A stretch of 64,000 nt of DNA, taken from contig NC_134106.1 in the NCBI RefSeq assembly GCF_040939455.1, positions 37,160,001-37,224,000 on the forward strand. Reading direction: 5' to 3'. This DNA comes from Microcebus murinus (taxonomy: Eukaryota > Chordata > Mammalia > Primates > Cheirogaleidae). Both the position numbers and the translations under genes were made by a program. Below, piece after piece: positions 38,700-50,456 of this stretch; the stretch's first letter is position 1, and each line of letters begins with the position of its first letter. The notes beneath the pieces were generated by a model. It had not been told where the DNA came from. It was given only the letters and a program-made list of their open reading frames with translations, and did not search any database.

Positions 38700-39065
38700 T
38701 CCAAAAACAACAAACAAAACCAAAAACAACCCAAATGTCCATCAACTATAAAACAGAAAAATATTGCGTAACTATGTAATGCAACACTGAAAATGAATGA
38801 ATCACAGTTATATGTATTGAAATGAATGGATCTATAAAATAATCTTGAGAAAAAAGCAGCTCACAGAAGAGTATATGCAGCAGGATTCTACTTATATAAA
38901 GGAGATGTCATGCAAAATAGCAAGGGAATTATTAACACAAAACTCAGGAGAATGACTATCTCTGGACAGGGAGATGAGAGATGTGAAGGAAAATGAACAG
39001 ACAGGGGCTTCAAATGTACTGATAATATTGTATGTCTTGAGTAGTAAGGACACAGTTCATGCATC
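38700..39065 (+). repeat. Second old L1-like 3' fragment
   Basis: 'cccaaatgtccatcaactat' and then a diverged ORF2-end/3' UTR text up to 'gacacagttcatgcatc'. Repeats the same part of L1 as the preceding fragment, so it is a separate copy. Confidence 0.55.
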
Positions 39066-39069
39066 ATTT

Positions 39070-39240
39070 AAAAAATTTTTTTAAATTTTTTTTAATAGAG
39101 AGGTTCTCACTGTCATCCAGGCTGGAATGCAATGGTACAACCATAGTTCACTGCAGCCTTGAACTCCTGGACTCAAAAGATCCTCCTGCCTCAGCCTCCA
39201 AGTAGGATTATAGGCATGAGCCACCGTGCTGGGCTAATTT
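39070..39240 (-). mobile_element. Alu monomer (FRAM-like)
   Basis: Single inverted arm: 'ccaggctggaatgcaatggt', 'gttcactgcagccttgaact', 'aggcatgagccaccgtgct', with a T-rich tract at the left. Old and diverged. Confidence 0.75.
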
Positions 39241-39827
39241 TTTAATTCATTTCATCATTTTTGTTTAAGTTGTTTCTATAGGGGCTTTTTAATGTTTTTA
39301 AATATGTAGTTTAATCTAAAAAGCACATCTCTTTTATTTTTTGTAAACTTCATAGCTCTTATGAGAGTGCCTTATGCAAAGAAGGGTCCTGTATGTACAC
39401 ATAAATATATATACATACTCTCCATATACAATATGTGCAGGTTGCAGGGAATAGTTTTAAATCAATTCAAATGTCTGAGGGCCAACGTAGGCAAAACAGT
39501 GAACGAAGTACCCTTGTAAGGGAATGAACAACAATGACCTCCACGGTCATAAATGATTTTCCAAAGAACATACACAAATAAGTACAGCACGATGAAGGCT
39601 ATATATTAAGTGTTACATAAGTACATAGAAAGTTTTAGGAAACACAGACGAGGGCAAGATTAATTCCAACCCGAGACAACTAAGAGAATTTCATGGAGGA
39701 TGCAGTATCTGAGACAGGGCTTGAAGGACAGGTAAGATTTTAATAGGCAGAGGATGAGGAAAGGGTATTCCAAGGTAAGAAAACAATATGAGCAATAATA
39801 ATTATTATTATATATTTAGTAGTTATA
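39241..39827. other. Unannotated DNA
   Basis: No gene seen. The part near 39690-39790 resembles generic ancient-repeat text but cannot be assigned. Confidence 0.35.
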
Positions 39828-40075
39828 ATAAAAATAATATCAGCTAATGTTTATTGATTGCATGGTATATATCAAGCACTATTCAAAGTATTTTTAGTGT
39901 ATTACTCAATTTAATCTTAAAAAAATACCTATAAAGTAGATACTATTATTATCCTCACTTTAGAGATGAAGAGACACAGAGAGATTGAGTAATTTAAGCA
40001 CAGTCATCATAGTAGTAAAGGATGAAGCTGTAATTTGAACCTGGTTCCACAGCCTAGGCTCTTAACTACAAAAGA
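39828..40075 (-). repeat. MIR SINE, near full length
   Basis: 'cagctaatgtttattgattg', 'tactattattatcctcactt', 'tagagatgaagagacacaga', 'ctaggctcttaacta' follow the reverse MIR consensus end to end. Confidence 0.82.
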
Positions 40076-40830
40076 GGTAGGGAACAACCCCCACACATGT
40101 TCAAAGAACAAATATGCTGATTTACATGGCATAGAGGAATACTGGTACCTGAGAATACTTGGTATGAAGGGAAAGGGAACTTAAATGGCAGCTACTGAAA
40201 ACAGGATCCAAAATTTCATTGTAAATAACAAGGGCAGATCAGGAGAGGATTTAAAGGAGAGGCTACCTTGAAAGATAAAACATTGAAATGGATTTATTTT
40301 AGCTTATGTTTAATAAAATATAGAATGTAACTGTAACTCTAATTCTTATAATGAATGAACTGTTGATTACATATTATAATTTTTAAATTGTATGATTCCT
40401 TAATGAACGGCATCAATGCCATAACATAAAGATAACTATAGAGACTCAGATTATGAATGCTTAAATGATTAAAACCATGTCTGGTGTTAAAAAGTGAGTA
40501 TCAAGAGATTATACTGAAAAAGTAGGTCGAGCCCAGCTCATGAAAGTCTTAATATCTCAAAAGAAGAGGCGTGGCAAACAGGAGACATTGAAGGAAAGAA
40601 AGAAATGGGAGAAACATTCAGAGAAAAAATCAATAGGATTTCATGGCAGTTTAAATGGGGTATACAACAGAATAAGAAATCAAAGATTACAAATTTTGTG
40701 ACCAAGAGATTTGTTAGCCCATCAACAAAGGAGAAAATTATGAAAGAACAAAAAGTACATAAAAAACAATAGGTTTGGGAGCCAAAGAAAGGAGTTAAAT
40801 TTGGTTGAAACTGAGGTACCAAAGGGAATA
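40076..40830. other. Unannotated DNA
   Basis: No exon or repeat family recognised. Ends at the 8-base target duplication of the hAT element. Confidence 0.4.
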
Positions 40831-40838
40831 CTCTAGAG

Positions 40839-41380
40839 CGGGAGTCCTCAAACTACCGCCAGTGGGCCACATGCGGGTGTTTTTGCTCGTTTGTATTTTT
40901 ACTTCAAAATAAGATATGTGCAGTGTGCATAAGAATTTGTTCATAGTTTGTTAGTTTGTTTTTTTTTTTTTTTTTGAGACAGAGTCTCGCTTTGTTGTCC
41001 AGGCTAGAGTGAGTGCTGTGGCGTCAGCCTAGCTCACAGAAACCTCAAACTCCTGGGCTCAAGCAATCCTCCTGCCTCAGCCTCCCGAGTAGCTGGGACT
41101 ACGGGCATGCGCCACCATGCCCGGCTAATTTTTTGTATATATATCAGTTGGCCAATTAATTTCTTTCTATTTATAGTAGAGACGGGGTCTCGCTCTTGCT
41201 CAGGCTGGTTTTGAACTCCTGACCTTGAGCAATCCGCCCGCCTCTGCCTCCCAGAGAGCTAGGATTACAGGCGTGAGCCACCACGCCCAGCCCATAGTTG
41301 TTTTTAAACTATAGTCCAGCCCACCAACGGTCTGAGGGACAGTGAACTGGCCCCCTGTTTAAAAAGTTTGAGAACCCCTG
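40839..41380. mobile_element. Non-autonomous hAT transposon split by an Alu
   Basis: Terminal inverted repeats cgggagtcctcaaact (left) and agtttgagaacccctg (right, complement caggggttctcaaact). The 8-base duplication ctctagag is at 40831-40838 and 41381-41388, the size typical of hAT transposons. About 200 bases of element remain once the Alu at 40953-41292 is set aside; no transposase is coded. Confidence 0.85.
40953..41292 (-). mobile_element. Lemur-type dimeric Alu inside hAT element
   Basis: Inverted young lemur Alu ('ggcgtcagcctagctcacag', 'cagttggccaattaatttct'). Flanks catagtttgtt (40942) and catagttgtt (41293) are a near-perfect target duplication made of hAT-element sequence. Confidence 0.92.
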
Positions 41381-41388
41381 CTCTAGAG

Positions 41389-41820
41389 ACTAGCACAAAC
41401 CATTGAATTTGAGTCCAGGTCTCTGGTGAGAACTTAAAGCTAACAATGTACACTTAGAATCCACATAGATGCAAAAGATGAAGCTCCAGAAGCAGATGAA
41501 AAGATCATCAAGGAAAAGGGATATATAGAGAAGACAAAGGGGATGAGGAAAATATGTGGAGCGTTGTCTAAATTTAACATCAAAGAAGAAGTACAAGAAT
41601 ACATACAAAAAATGGCTAACAGAATTAGAAGTAAATTAAAAGACTATCAAAAGAGGGTGGGAAAAACATCAATATGAGACTGAAAAGGAGTCCAGATAGG
41701 CTAGAGTTTAGAAGAGGCTGCTGGATTGAGGAAAAATGATCACTGGATATAGTTTATGAATCTTTGATTACACAGTGCCTACCATAGACGATACTCAATA
41801 AATATTTGTTGAATCCTGCA
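41389..41820. other. Unannotated DNA with a MIR/L2-type tail
   Basis: Only 'acagtgcctaccatagacga' and 'tcaataaatatttgttgaat' (about 41771-41815) are recognisable as an ancient SINE/LINE 3' end. Confidence 0.45.
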
Positions 41821-42050
41821 CAGGGGTGGAGAACCTGTAGCCTTGGAGCCATATGTGACCATCTGGATCCATGAGTGCAGCCTTTTTACTGAATCCGAAC
41901 TTCACAGAACAAATCCCTTTGTTAAAATTTTACAGAAAATACCCTTTTAATAAAGGGATTTGTATCCCTGAAATTTATATTCAGTCAAGGGGCCCCATTT
42001 GGTATGTGGAGGGCCACATATAGCCTTGAGGTCACAGGCTCCCCAACCCT
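41821..42050. mobile_element. Palindromic MITE, hAT-like
   Basis: Ends caggggtggagaacctgtag and ctccccaaccctg are inverted repeats, and the halves pair along most of the 230 bases (for example aaatcccttt near 41910 with aaagggattt near 41955). No intact 8-base duplication seen. Non-coding; likely folds into a long hairpin. Confidence 0.7.
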
Positions 42051-43877
42051 GTACAGTATCCAATATAACCAGAAGATTCCTAAATATGTTAATGAAGATG
42101 ACAATAATTTTGATACAATAGTTAAGAACTCAGGCTTAACTGTGCAGGGGAAATTAAACAAAATATTTCACTTCTATGTAATGCCAAAAAAGGATGCTAT
42201 GCATATACTAGATTTTAGAGACAGATTTCCCCCAAGATATTAAATTGAACAAGACAGATACACTTTATATTTTTCCACTAAGCACAAACCTGTCACTTCT
42301 CACTAAGGAAAAGTAGTCATAAGGAAGATGGGGAAAAAAAAAAACAGTAAAAAAATAAAGAAGAGTAGAATCAAATCAAACCTGAAAGATCTAAGATATT
42401 TCAAAAGCCTACTGTATTCCTGGGGTATTCTCAGGTCTGCTTTCTTTATCCAATTCTCATACCTCCCTGCCAAAGACCTTGAATGAGAAAAATGTCAAGC
42501 CCCAAATCTGAAAATTTGAGCTCAGGTCTCTAACATCTTGCCAGTCTTTCTGTACCCAACAAAAACTCATTAAAATAGAAGAAGACTTATTTCATGGTAG
42601 AAATTTTAATTAATACTTTTCTCATCAAAGCCTAAACTGCATGAAAGTAGCATTTCCTATTTAGAATAAGATGTAGAGTCTTCCAAAGGGTTTGAGAGGT
42701 ACAGGGCTCCCAAAATAGGAAAGGAGATAAAGAAAATAATCTGGGTTCCTCTTGTATAAACAGTGAATTCAAAATAAGTCTAGAACTTTGAGGAGAAGGA
42801 AATCAATGAATCCTAGAAATTAGAGCATGCAGTTTGAAGAGAAAGACATTCTTAAAGCATTTCTTGTTACTGAAGACATTACAGAGGCTTCTTCACATCT
42901 ACATTCTTTGAAGTTTTGGCAATATCATATCTAAATTATGAGCCAGAAATATGGCAAGTATGCTACTGAGCACAACTTAAAAAAGGAAGTAGAATATGCC
43001 AATGCCAATGAAAGCAGCAGCATGGCTTCAACAATGGAACTATCTGAATTCAAACCTGTTGGGAATTAAGAGAGTGGTCTATCAAACTTCTTCTGATCCC
43101 CTATAGTCCTAGAGTCATGTAAATCATTATATTAAAAGGAAAAATAAAAATGTGTTGAAGAATAGTAGGAATTTTAGGTAAGCAAAGTAATTAATTGAGT
43201 AACCTATGAATCAGTCAAACATACATCCACCAACTGCTAACACAGTGATTCATTTGCAAGTGATACTTATCAGTAAGTAATATTAATAAATATCACTCCT
43301 GGGCTATGTTGACTCTTACCAATCAAGCTTTAGACAAACTTGTAGTTAGAATGTTTGAATGACAATATATACTAGAGCCAATTCATGTGTTATAACTATG
43401 CTGACTCTAAATCAGGTAGGGATTGAGAGTCAGCATAAAAAAACCTCAAAACCTCAGAATCTTAAAAAAAAAAAAAAAAAAACCTCAGTCACAAGTCAAC
43501 CAAAGGACTCCACCACTCTATGCCTCAGGAGTTAAAATGCTTACGAAATAAGATCTTCATGACTTTTTAAGCAGGATCATGCTTCATCGCCTACCAATTA
43601 TCTGTCACTATGATGGGACATATCGAATTATTAAATAAACATATCCTTTATTATGAAAGAAGATGTTAACTGTGAAGGGGGGTGGGACGGAACAGAGGCT
43701 GAAGGGAAATGTGGCATGAATAGAAAGATATATTTCTTCCAGCCTTTATTCTGCCACCACGTTCCTAATATCCATTTCCCTTAAACCCAGAGGTCCCCCT
43801 TCCAAATATAAGGGGTAAGCCATATATGGTATATGGCAACAGTAGCAAGAAGTTTTACTTTGCCTTTATCAACAAAT
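42051..43877. other. Unannotated DNA left of the provirus
   Basis: No exon or repeat identified, apart from a poly-A micro-insertion candidate at 43448-43492. Confidence 0.4.
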
Positions 43878-44373
43878 TGTAACAGAGGTAAAGGTCTGAC
43901 AAAGGGCAAAATGTATTATGACTTGTCTCTTAAAAACCCTCCACCCTTTTTGGTAATTAAAACCTGCATTCCCTGCTCAATGCCACAGTAATCAAAGGGG
44001 TAGAAAAATGTCCTTTGTTTTCTAATATCTTAAACCATGGGAGATGGCTCAAAAGAATTGTTCAGAGGTCACGAGATTATCTTCACCAGAGATAAGGTTG
44101 ACCAAAACCACCAGTTACAATTCAACAACAGTAGTCCAAAGCCACAAAATGTGAAACTAATCACATGGACCCAAGCTCAACCTCTGAAAATCCCCCTTTA
44201 AAAAGCCCTGTATTTCTGCTTAAAGGAAGGATAGGGGTCTTTCAAAACGCTAATCTGCCACCCTCCTCATTTGCCGGCAAATCAATAAACTTTTCTTTTC
44301 CTCAAACCACTTGTCCTTATTCTTGGTTCTCACTGATTTGGCCTTGGGGACAAGTACCAAACTTTTGGTAACA
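43878..44373 (+). repeat. 5' LTR of the provirus
   Basis: 496 bases from tgtaacagaggt to ttggtaaca. TATA-like tttaaaaag near 44198 and polyadenylation signal aataaa at 44284-44289. Pairs with 50457-50959. Confidence 0.9.
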
Positions 44374-44378
44374 AAATC

Positions 44379-44396
44379 TGGTGTCCCTGGGTGGGC
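44379..44396 (+). other. Candidate primer-binding site
   Basis: tggtgtccctgggtgggc begins five bases after the LTR and starts with the usual TGG. The matching tRNA cannot be named; it fits none of the common Pro, Lys, Arg or Phe sites well. Confidence 0.45.
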
Positions 44397-45121
44397 CCAT
44401 TAGGACCCCAGTGGAACAGCACCCTGTGACTGCTGCCATGTCTGGAAGAGGCGGGGAGCAACCCCAGGTCAAGCTGTGTGTCAGTAGAAGCATCTTTTCT
44501 TTGTGATAGAGTGAGGGACCACCCCAGGAGCTGCTGGAGCTTGTTTATCTCAGGGGAACTCCTGTATCTCCCTCCTTTAATTAGACACAATTCCTCGCAT
44601 GCAACCTGATCCTCACTGAGGAAAAGGAAATGGATTTGGGAAGTCTCAATACTTCAGCCTTTCTGGTATGGCACCATAGGTGTGGAAGTCATAGTTGAAT
44701 GGAACTAGGGAACCTGGGGGATTCATCCCCTTTTGGGTTAGGAGAATTCAGGTCTCTTATGTATGGTTCCCATTTGTTTGGTAGGCCTCAGCCTTGAGAT
44801 TGAGATTGTTTGCATTGGGAATTTCCTGTATTGTCTACTTGTTAACTTGTGTTTATTGTTGCTGTTTCTGAGTTTTGTTTTAACAAAGCTCTGTCTATTC
44901 CATCTGAAACTCCCTTGGGGAGAATCTTGGCTGAATGGTCAACTTATAGCTATAAGCCTATGTCTAAAAAGTGAATGGTTTTTTATTGTAATACTGCTCG
45001 GCTAGAGTGTGAGGAGAAGTGGCTGCTGAATGGAACCTTAAATTTTTATACTATCTTACAATTGGAATTACTTTGGCAAAGGTCAGGTAAATGGGACTAG
45101 ATTTCATATGTATAGTCTTTC
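44397..45121 (+). other. Proviral leader region
   Basis: Between the primer-binding site and the first gag-like reading frame. Presumably held the packaging signal and start of gag; no clear feature seen. Confidence 0.4.
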
Positions 45122-46340
45122 ATGACATTACATAATAAAGAGACTGAAAGGCCTGGGACAAAGTTAATGGTAGAAATGAAACCTCCGCCACCAGTGTGGG
45201 AAGATAGTCAGACCCCAGGTGATAAAACTGAGGAGGAATTAACCAGGTTGGATTTCAAGAACACTTTCAATCCAAACCTCAAAGAACTCTCTTCCCCACT
45301 GCCAGCTACCCTATACCTGCCACTGCCGGTGGAAGGGCCCATGGTTGGGGAAATCAAGAGTAGACCTGATTCTTCAGTCCCATGCCCACTAGGTGATGAC
45401 TCAGAAGTGGGAATGGTCTCTCCTTCCAAGATGCAGCAGGGAACTCAATTTGGCCTGAAGGTACCCATACCAAGGCAAGGCACTTTCCATTACAGCAATA
45501 TCTGATGGGGAGGTCTTTAATGCACAAGGACAGCCAGCAGGGTATTATTGGACTTACACCCCATTTTCCATTTCTGACTTATTGAATTGGAAAAACTCAA
45601 ACCCAACCTATAGAGAGGACCCTCAGAGAAGAATAGAATTATTCACAAACATCTTTGTGATGCACCGCTCTACTTGGGCGGACTTATAGCCCTACTGAAT
45701 ATATTACTTACTGCAGATGAGCATAGTCTGGTGATGAACAAGGCCAAGGAGAAGGCACAGTGTTTCCATGGTGAGGATCCTAATCATACCCCAGACTTCA
45801 ATGCTGCCATTGCAAAGGCAGAACCAAATTGGGATACCAATGCAGACATAGACAGTGTAAGAATAAATCACTACCAAAAGTGTATTCTGGCAGGCCTCTG
45901 GGGGGGAGTAACTAGACAGTAGAGAATAAACAAGGCTCAATAATAACAAAAAGCTAATGAGCATCCCTCTGAATATCTGAAATGCATCTATCAGGCATAC
46001 CGGAAATATACAGATGCAGATCTGGAGGCCCCTTGAAAATATGTACATAGTTAATATGACTTTTGTAGGGCAGAGTGTTCCAGATATAAGGAGGAAAGGG
46101 GCAAGTGGTATGAATCCCTCACGGCTGGTTCATATCACATTTAAAGTATATGGCGCTATAGAAGAACAGAAACTGAAACCTACATGTTTTCTGGCAGCTG
46201 CACCAATCAAGGATCTTTTGAGACAATCAAAAGAAGAGGGTGGAAAAAACTGCCCTAGGTTGCAGTATAGTGTGCTTTTTGTAAAGAGGAAGGACATTAA
46301 AAAGAACACTGCCCAAAGTTGCAAAGGCTCCAAGTAGTAA
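45122..46340 (+). pseudogene. Broken retroviral gag
   Basis: The first part (to 45505) is a proline-rich open stretch followed by a capsid-like start. The capsid continues in other frames to about 46050. A nucleocapsid CCHC zinc knuckle (C-x2-C-x4-H-x4-C) is visible at 46271-46312 but contains an in-frame TAA. Multiple further stops occur. One knuckle only, as in gammaretroviruses. No functional protein can be made. Confidence 0.82.
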
Positions 46341-46399
46341 GAAACCCCCAGGAGAACAAATGGTTTCTTGAGTCTAGGACTCAGATGATGAATGAAGAG

Positions 46400-49300
46400 G
46401 TTTGGGCCTCTGGGGCATGGGCCTCCATGCCTCACTGGGGCCTCCATGCCTCACTGGGGCTTCTGTGGGGACTCCCTTAGTAGATTTTTTAATTGACACA
46501 GGAGCTACCTTTTCTATTCTAAACTCTAAACTAACTTCCCTTAGCGAGGACACAGTGGCAGTGGTCCAGGTAACTGGTCAGATCCAACAATGACCCATGC
46601 TCCAACCTCGAGTGCCAACTGGGAGAACAAAAGTTGAGACGTAGTTTCTTATATATGTCTCCTATGCCATGATTTGTTATGTAAGATAAGTGCCCAGATA
46701 ACTTTTTCTCCAAAGAAGCAACAACTCCACCTGCAGGTCTCACCAAAAAAATGCTCTCCAATTTCAATGTCTACTCACTGACAAAGAAGAAGAAACAAAA
46801 TTCTATTCCTTCCGAAGTCTACCAAAAAGTGTGTAAGGCTGTATGGGCCAAAGGGACCCCACGATATGCCATAATAGCCACACCAATTACCATTCTGTTA
46901 AAAGAAGGGGTTTCACACCTTCATAAGAAACAATACTCCCTTAAAAAGGAAGCATTGGTAGAAATTCAACCTATACTGAATAGATTTCTAGAGCATGGAC
47001 TAATTCATTCCTGTTGGTCCCCTCATAATGCACCAATTTTACCTGTCAAGAAGCCCCATACCAATGAGTATATATTCATCCAGGTTCTATGTGCCATTAA
47101 TGATATTGTTTAAGACCCACATCCCAAGGTGCCAAACCCATACACTCTTTGACAGCAGTACTAGGTGACAAAAATGGTACTCAGTACTAGATTTAAAAAG
47201 ACACTTTTTTAATTCCTTCGGAAAAAGAGACTCAGTTCCTTTCTGCATTTTGAATGGCAAGATCCTGAGACTAGGATGACCTCACAGAACTGCTGGATTG
47301 TGTTGCCTCAGGGATTTAAAAACTTTCCTACCCTGTTTAGTGAGAGCTTAGCGAGATTATTCTGGAACCTACAATTGGACCAAGGGATTCTGTCACAATA
47401 TGTGGATGATTTACTTATAGCCAGCCCCGATTATTAACATTGTCTCGCAAATATAGTGCCTGTGCTAAATCACCTGGCTTTGCGTAGCTATAAAGTATCC
47501 CCCAAAAAGGCACATATTTGCAAACAGTAGGTTACTTATTTTGGTTTCCAAATTAGCAAGGGAACCCACAACGTACTATCAGACTGAAAACACGTCATCT
47601 TGAATCTTAAGGTGGCCCAAAATAAAAGACAACTGCTCATGTTCCTAGGAATGGCAGGGTTCTGTTGCATCTGAATCCTAAACTTTGGACTAATAGCAAA
47701 GCTTTGTATGAGGTCCTGAAAGGGATAGATGTGGAGTTCCTGATCTGGACTACAGACTGTCAAAACACCTTTGCAAAACTAAAACAGAGTCTTATGATTG
47801 CCCCCACTTTCAGGTTTCCTGACTTGCAGAAAGAATTTAAATTATATTTTCATGAAAAACAAGGAATGAGCCTTGGAGTCCTATTACAGATGCTGATGGT
47901 ATACTTGTCAAAGCAACTGGACACTAATGTGAGAGGATGCCCTCTTTGGCTCTGGGCAGTGGTAGCTACTTGTGACTTCTTATGAGAGGCCAAAATATTC
48001 ATCTTGGGACAACCTGTTGTAGTATATGCCTCCCACCAAGTTCTGACTTTGTCAGAACAGAAGGGAGGTTATTGGCTGACCTCAGGAAGGCTAGAAAAAT
48101 ACCAGGCCATCCTTCTAGATAATCCAAACATTAAAGACTATGTCTACTACTCTCAATCCTGCCACCCTGTTACCAGCTGAAGAGAATAAGCCTTTACAGC
48201 ATGACTGTTTAGAAATTCTTGCAGGATGGATCTGTCAGATGAGCCAATGCCAGAGCCAGATTGGGATCTTTTCACCAATGGGAGAAGCTTTATGGACAAT
48301 TGACAACGAAGGGCTGGATATGCTGTGGTCACAGAACGATGGGTACTGGAAGCAATGGCACTACCGCCTGGGACTTCAGTCCAGAAGGCTGAGCTAATTG
48401 CTTTTACCAGGGCTCTTCAGTTATCCAGAATGAAAAAGGTAAACATTTATACAGACTCTAAATATGTTTTTATGGTCATGCATGCTCACAGTACCATCTA
48501 GAAGGAACGGGGGCTCCTGATAGCAGAAATAAAGATATTGTGTGACTGAAATAATGGTCCTGATACAGGCCACGACTGAGCCCAAGCAGATAGCCATCAT
48601 GCACTGTCCTGGCCACCAAAACTGCAGCATTCACATTGCAAAAAGAAATCAGGACACTAATGAGGCTGCCAAGAAGGCTGCTAAAGGTGATATGTTCCTC
48701 AAGGCCTTGATACCCCAGCTAGACGTAGATCAGTATAAACCCCACTATACTGATGAGGATGAAGAGAGAGCTAAAGACTGGGGCTTTAACACTTGGGAAG
48801 ACACAGCTAAGTGGACATAGCATCCTCATGGACTCATTCTTCTACCCAAAGCCTTGGTTCAGACCCTTATGAGGCACCTACATGAATGCACACAATACAG
48901 GTCTAATGCCTTAATGGATTTGGTGAGACCCCATTTAAGAGGACCCTGTTTGCAACAAACTATCCAACAAATAACCCAGAGCCACCCTATATGTGCTTGA
49001 ACAATCCAGAAACAGAAAAGCAACCTGCTGCACAGGAAACACAACATGTGGGGGCCCACCCTTTCAATGATTGACAAATTGATTTCACTCAGATACCTAA
49101 AATGACTGAAAACTTCAAATGCTTGCTTGTATTAGTAGATAACTTTTCAGACTGAGTAGAGGCTTATGCTATCCAAACAGAGAGAACGTCTCAAGTTACC
49201 TGAATCCTTCTAAAGGAACTTGTTCTGAGATATGGGCTCCTTTCCTCCATACAAAATGATAATGGGCCCTCCTTTATACCAGAGCTAACTCAACAAGTAA

Positions 49301-49935
49301 GTAAAGCTCTGCATCTACAATGGAAATTGCATGCACCCTGGCGACCTCAATCTACAGGAAAAACAGAGAAAATGAATCATACTTTAAAGAAAACTAGAGC
49401 AAAATTGATGTCAGAAACCCATCTAAAGTGGGATAAGGTGTTCCCGCTTTTCCTACTCTGGATAAGAGTAGTCCCTCGAAGTAGGCTTAAGTTAAGCTCC
49501 TGTGAATAGTTTATGCGAGACTCTTCAGAGCACCCTAAGTATGGCAATAAAACTGGAAGTGAAGAAAACAGAGTAAAGCAATATGTCAAAAAAATAAATC
49601 AAACACTAACCACATTGAACATGAATTTGCCTCTTTCAGGTCCCCATGCCAGTTGAAAGCACCCCTCCACTATTTTAAACCAGGAGACCTGGTGTTGCTT
49701 AAAGCCTGGAAAGAATAAGAACCTGAACAACAACCAGCAGAGAAATGGAACGGACCCTACGAAGTGCTTCTAACAACTCACACCTCATTGAAATTGTCCA
49801 GAGTAAAACCTTGGGTCTATCATACCAGAGTAAAGAGGTATCCCGTGGAAGAGGATACAAGCCCCCAGTGGATAGGGCAACAATTAGGTTATCTAAAATA
49901 TCTGTTTAAGAAGAAGAGAAAACGAAAACATTGAT
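46400..49935 (+). pseudogene. Broken retroviral pro-pol
   Basis: Order: protease active-site motif DTGAT at 46495; reverse transcriptase from about 46770 with the catalytic YVDD at 47399-47410; RNase H with TDSKY at 48451; integrase with catalytic Asp at 49258 and Glu at 49366, spaced as the D,D-35-E rule expects. The integrase C-terminal GPY-type segment is near 49750. Catalytic motifs are still legible, but frameshifts and stops break the gene in many places, for example TGA and TAG codons within integrase. Near the protease a 19-base unit (cctccatgcctcactgggg) is duplicated in tandem at 46422-46459. Confidence 0.88.
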
Positions 49936-49977
49936 ATTTTTGCTAGCCTTTCTTTGGTTATTTGTTCCATCTATAGA

Positions 49978-50424
49978 ATGAAGAGACAACTGCCTAGTGA
50001 GGATTTTCCCAAACTATCACGTCTTCTGCTGATCTGTCTACCTGCCGGGTTTGCAACTGTGACTAATAGCTCCATACTCAGAGGCCCCATGTTTCTTTCT
50101 TCCCCAGCCTTTTATCAGACATTATGAACAAAGCAACAGTAAGGACCCACAGTCCTACTGGTGTCTTAGATACAAAGCAGGGTAAAAGATCTCCTATCAG
50201 GTATCTTCAATTTTACCTTGTCAATCCTCACTGTTGTAGTTGTTGCTTACGCCCTTTTGCACCCGGTAATCTGTTGCATTCTTTATTATTTTTGTAAATT
50301 TACTGCCAAAGCTTTGACAAACCAGAAAGAGCAATGGCATAAAAAAGCACAAACCTTCCATCTAAAACATCACCCCAATTTAGCAGGAAGTAGCTCAATG
50401 ACTACATCATCCCTTTTCCCATAG
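49978..50424 (+). pseudogene. Env remnant: start and membrane anchor only
   Basis: A 49-codon frame from ATG 49978 to TGA 50125-50127 begins with a leader that has a hydrophobic, signal-peptide-like stretch. About 90 bases on, a second frame (to 50424) holds a strongly hydrophobic membrane-spanning stretch followed by a basic tail, as at the C-terminus of a transmembrane subunit. A normal env is about 1.5-2 kb; here only about 450 bases remain, so most of SU and the TM ectodomain is deleted. Confidence 0.7.
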
Positions 50425-50431
50425 ACATAGA

Positions 50432-50456
50432 AGAACAAAATTGACAGTGGGGAATA
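50432..50456 (+). other. Degraded polypurine tract region
   Basis: agaacaaaattgacagtggg-gaata lies directly upstream of the 3' LTR; purine-rich but interrupted. Confidence 0.5.
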
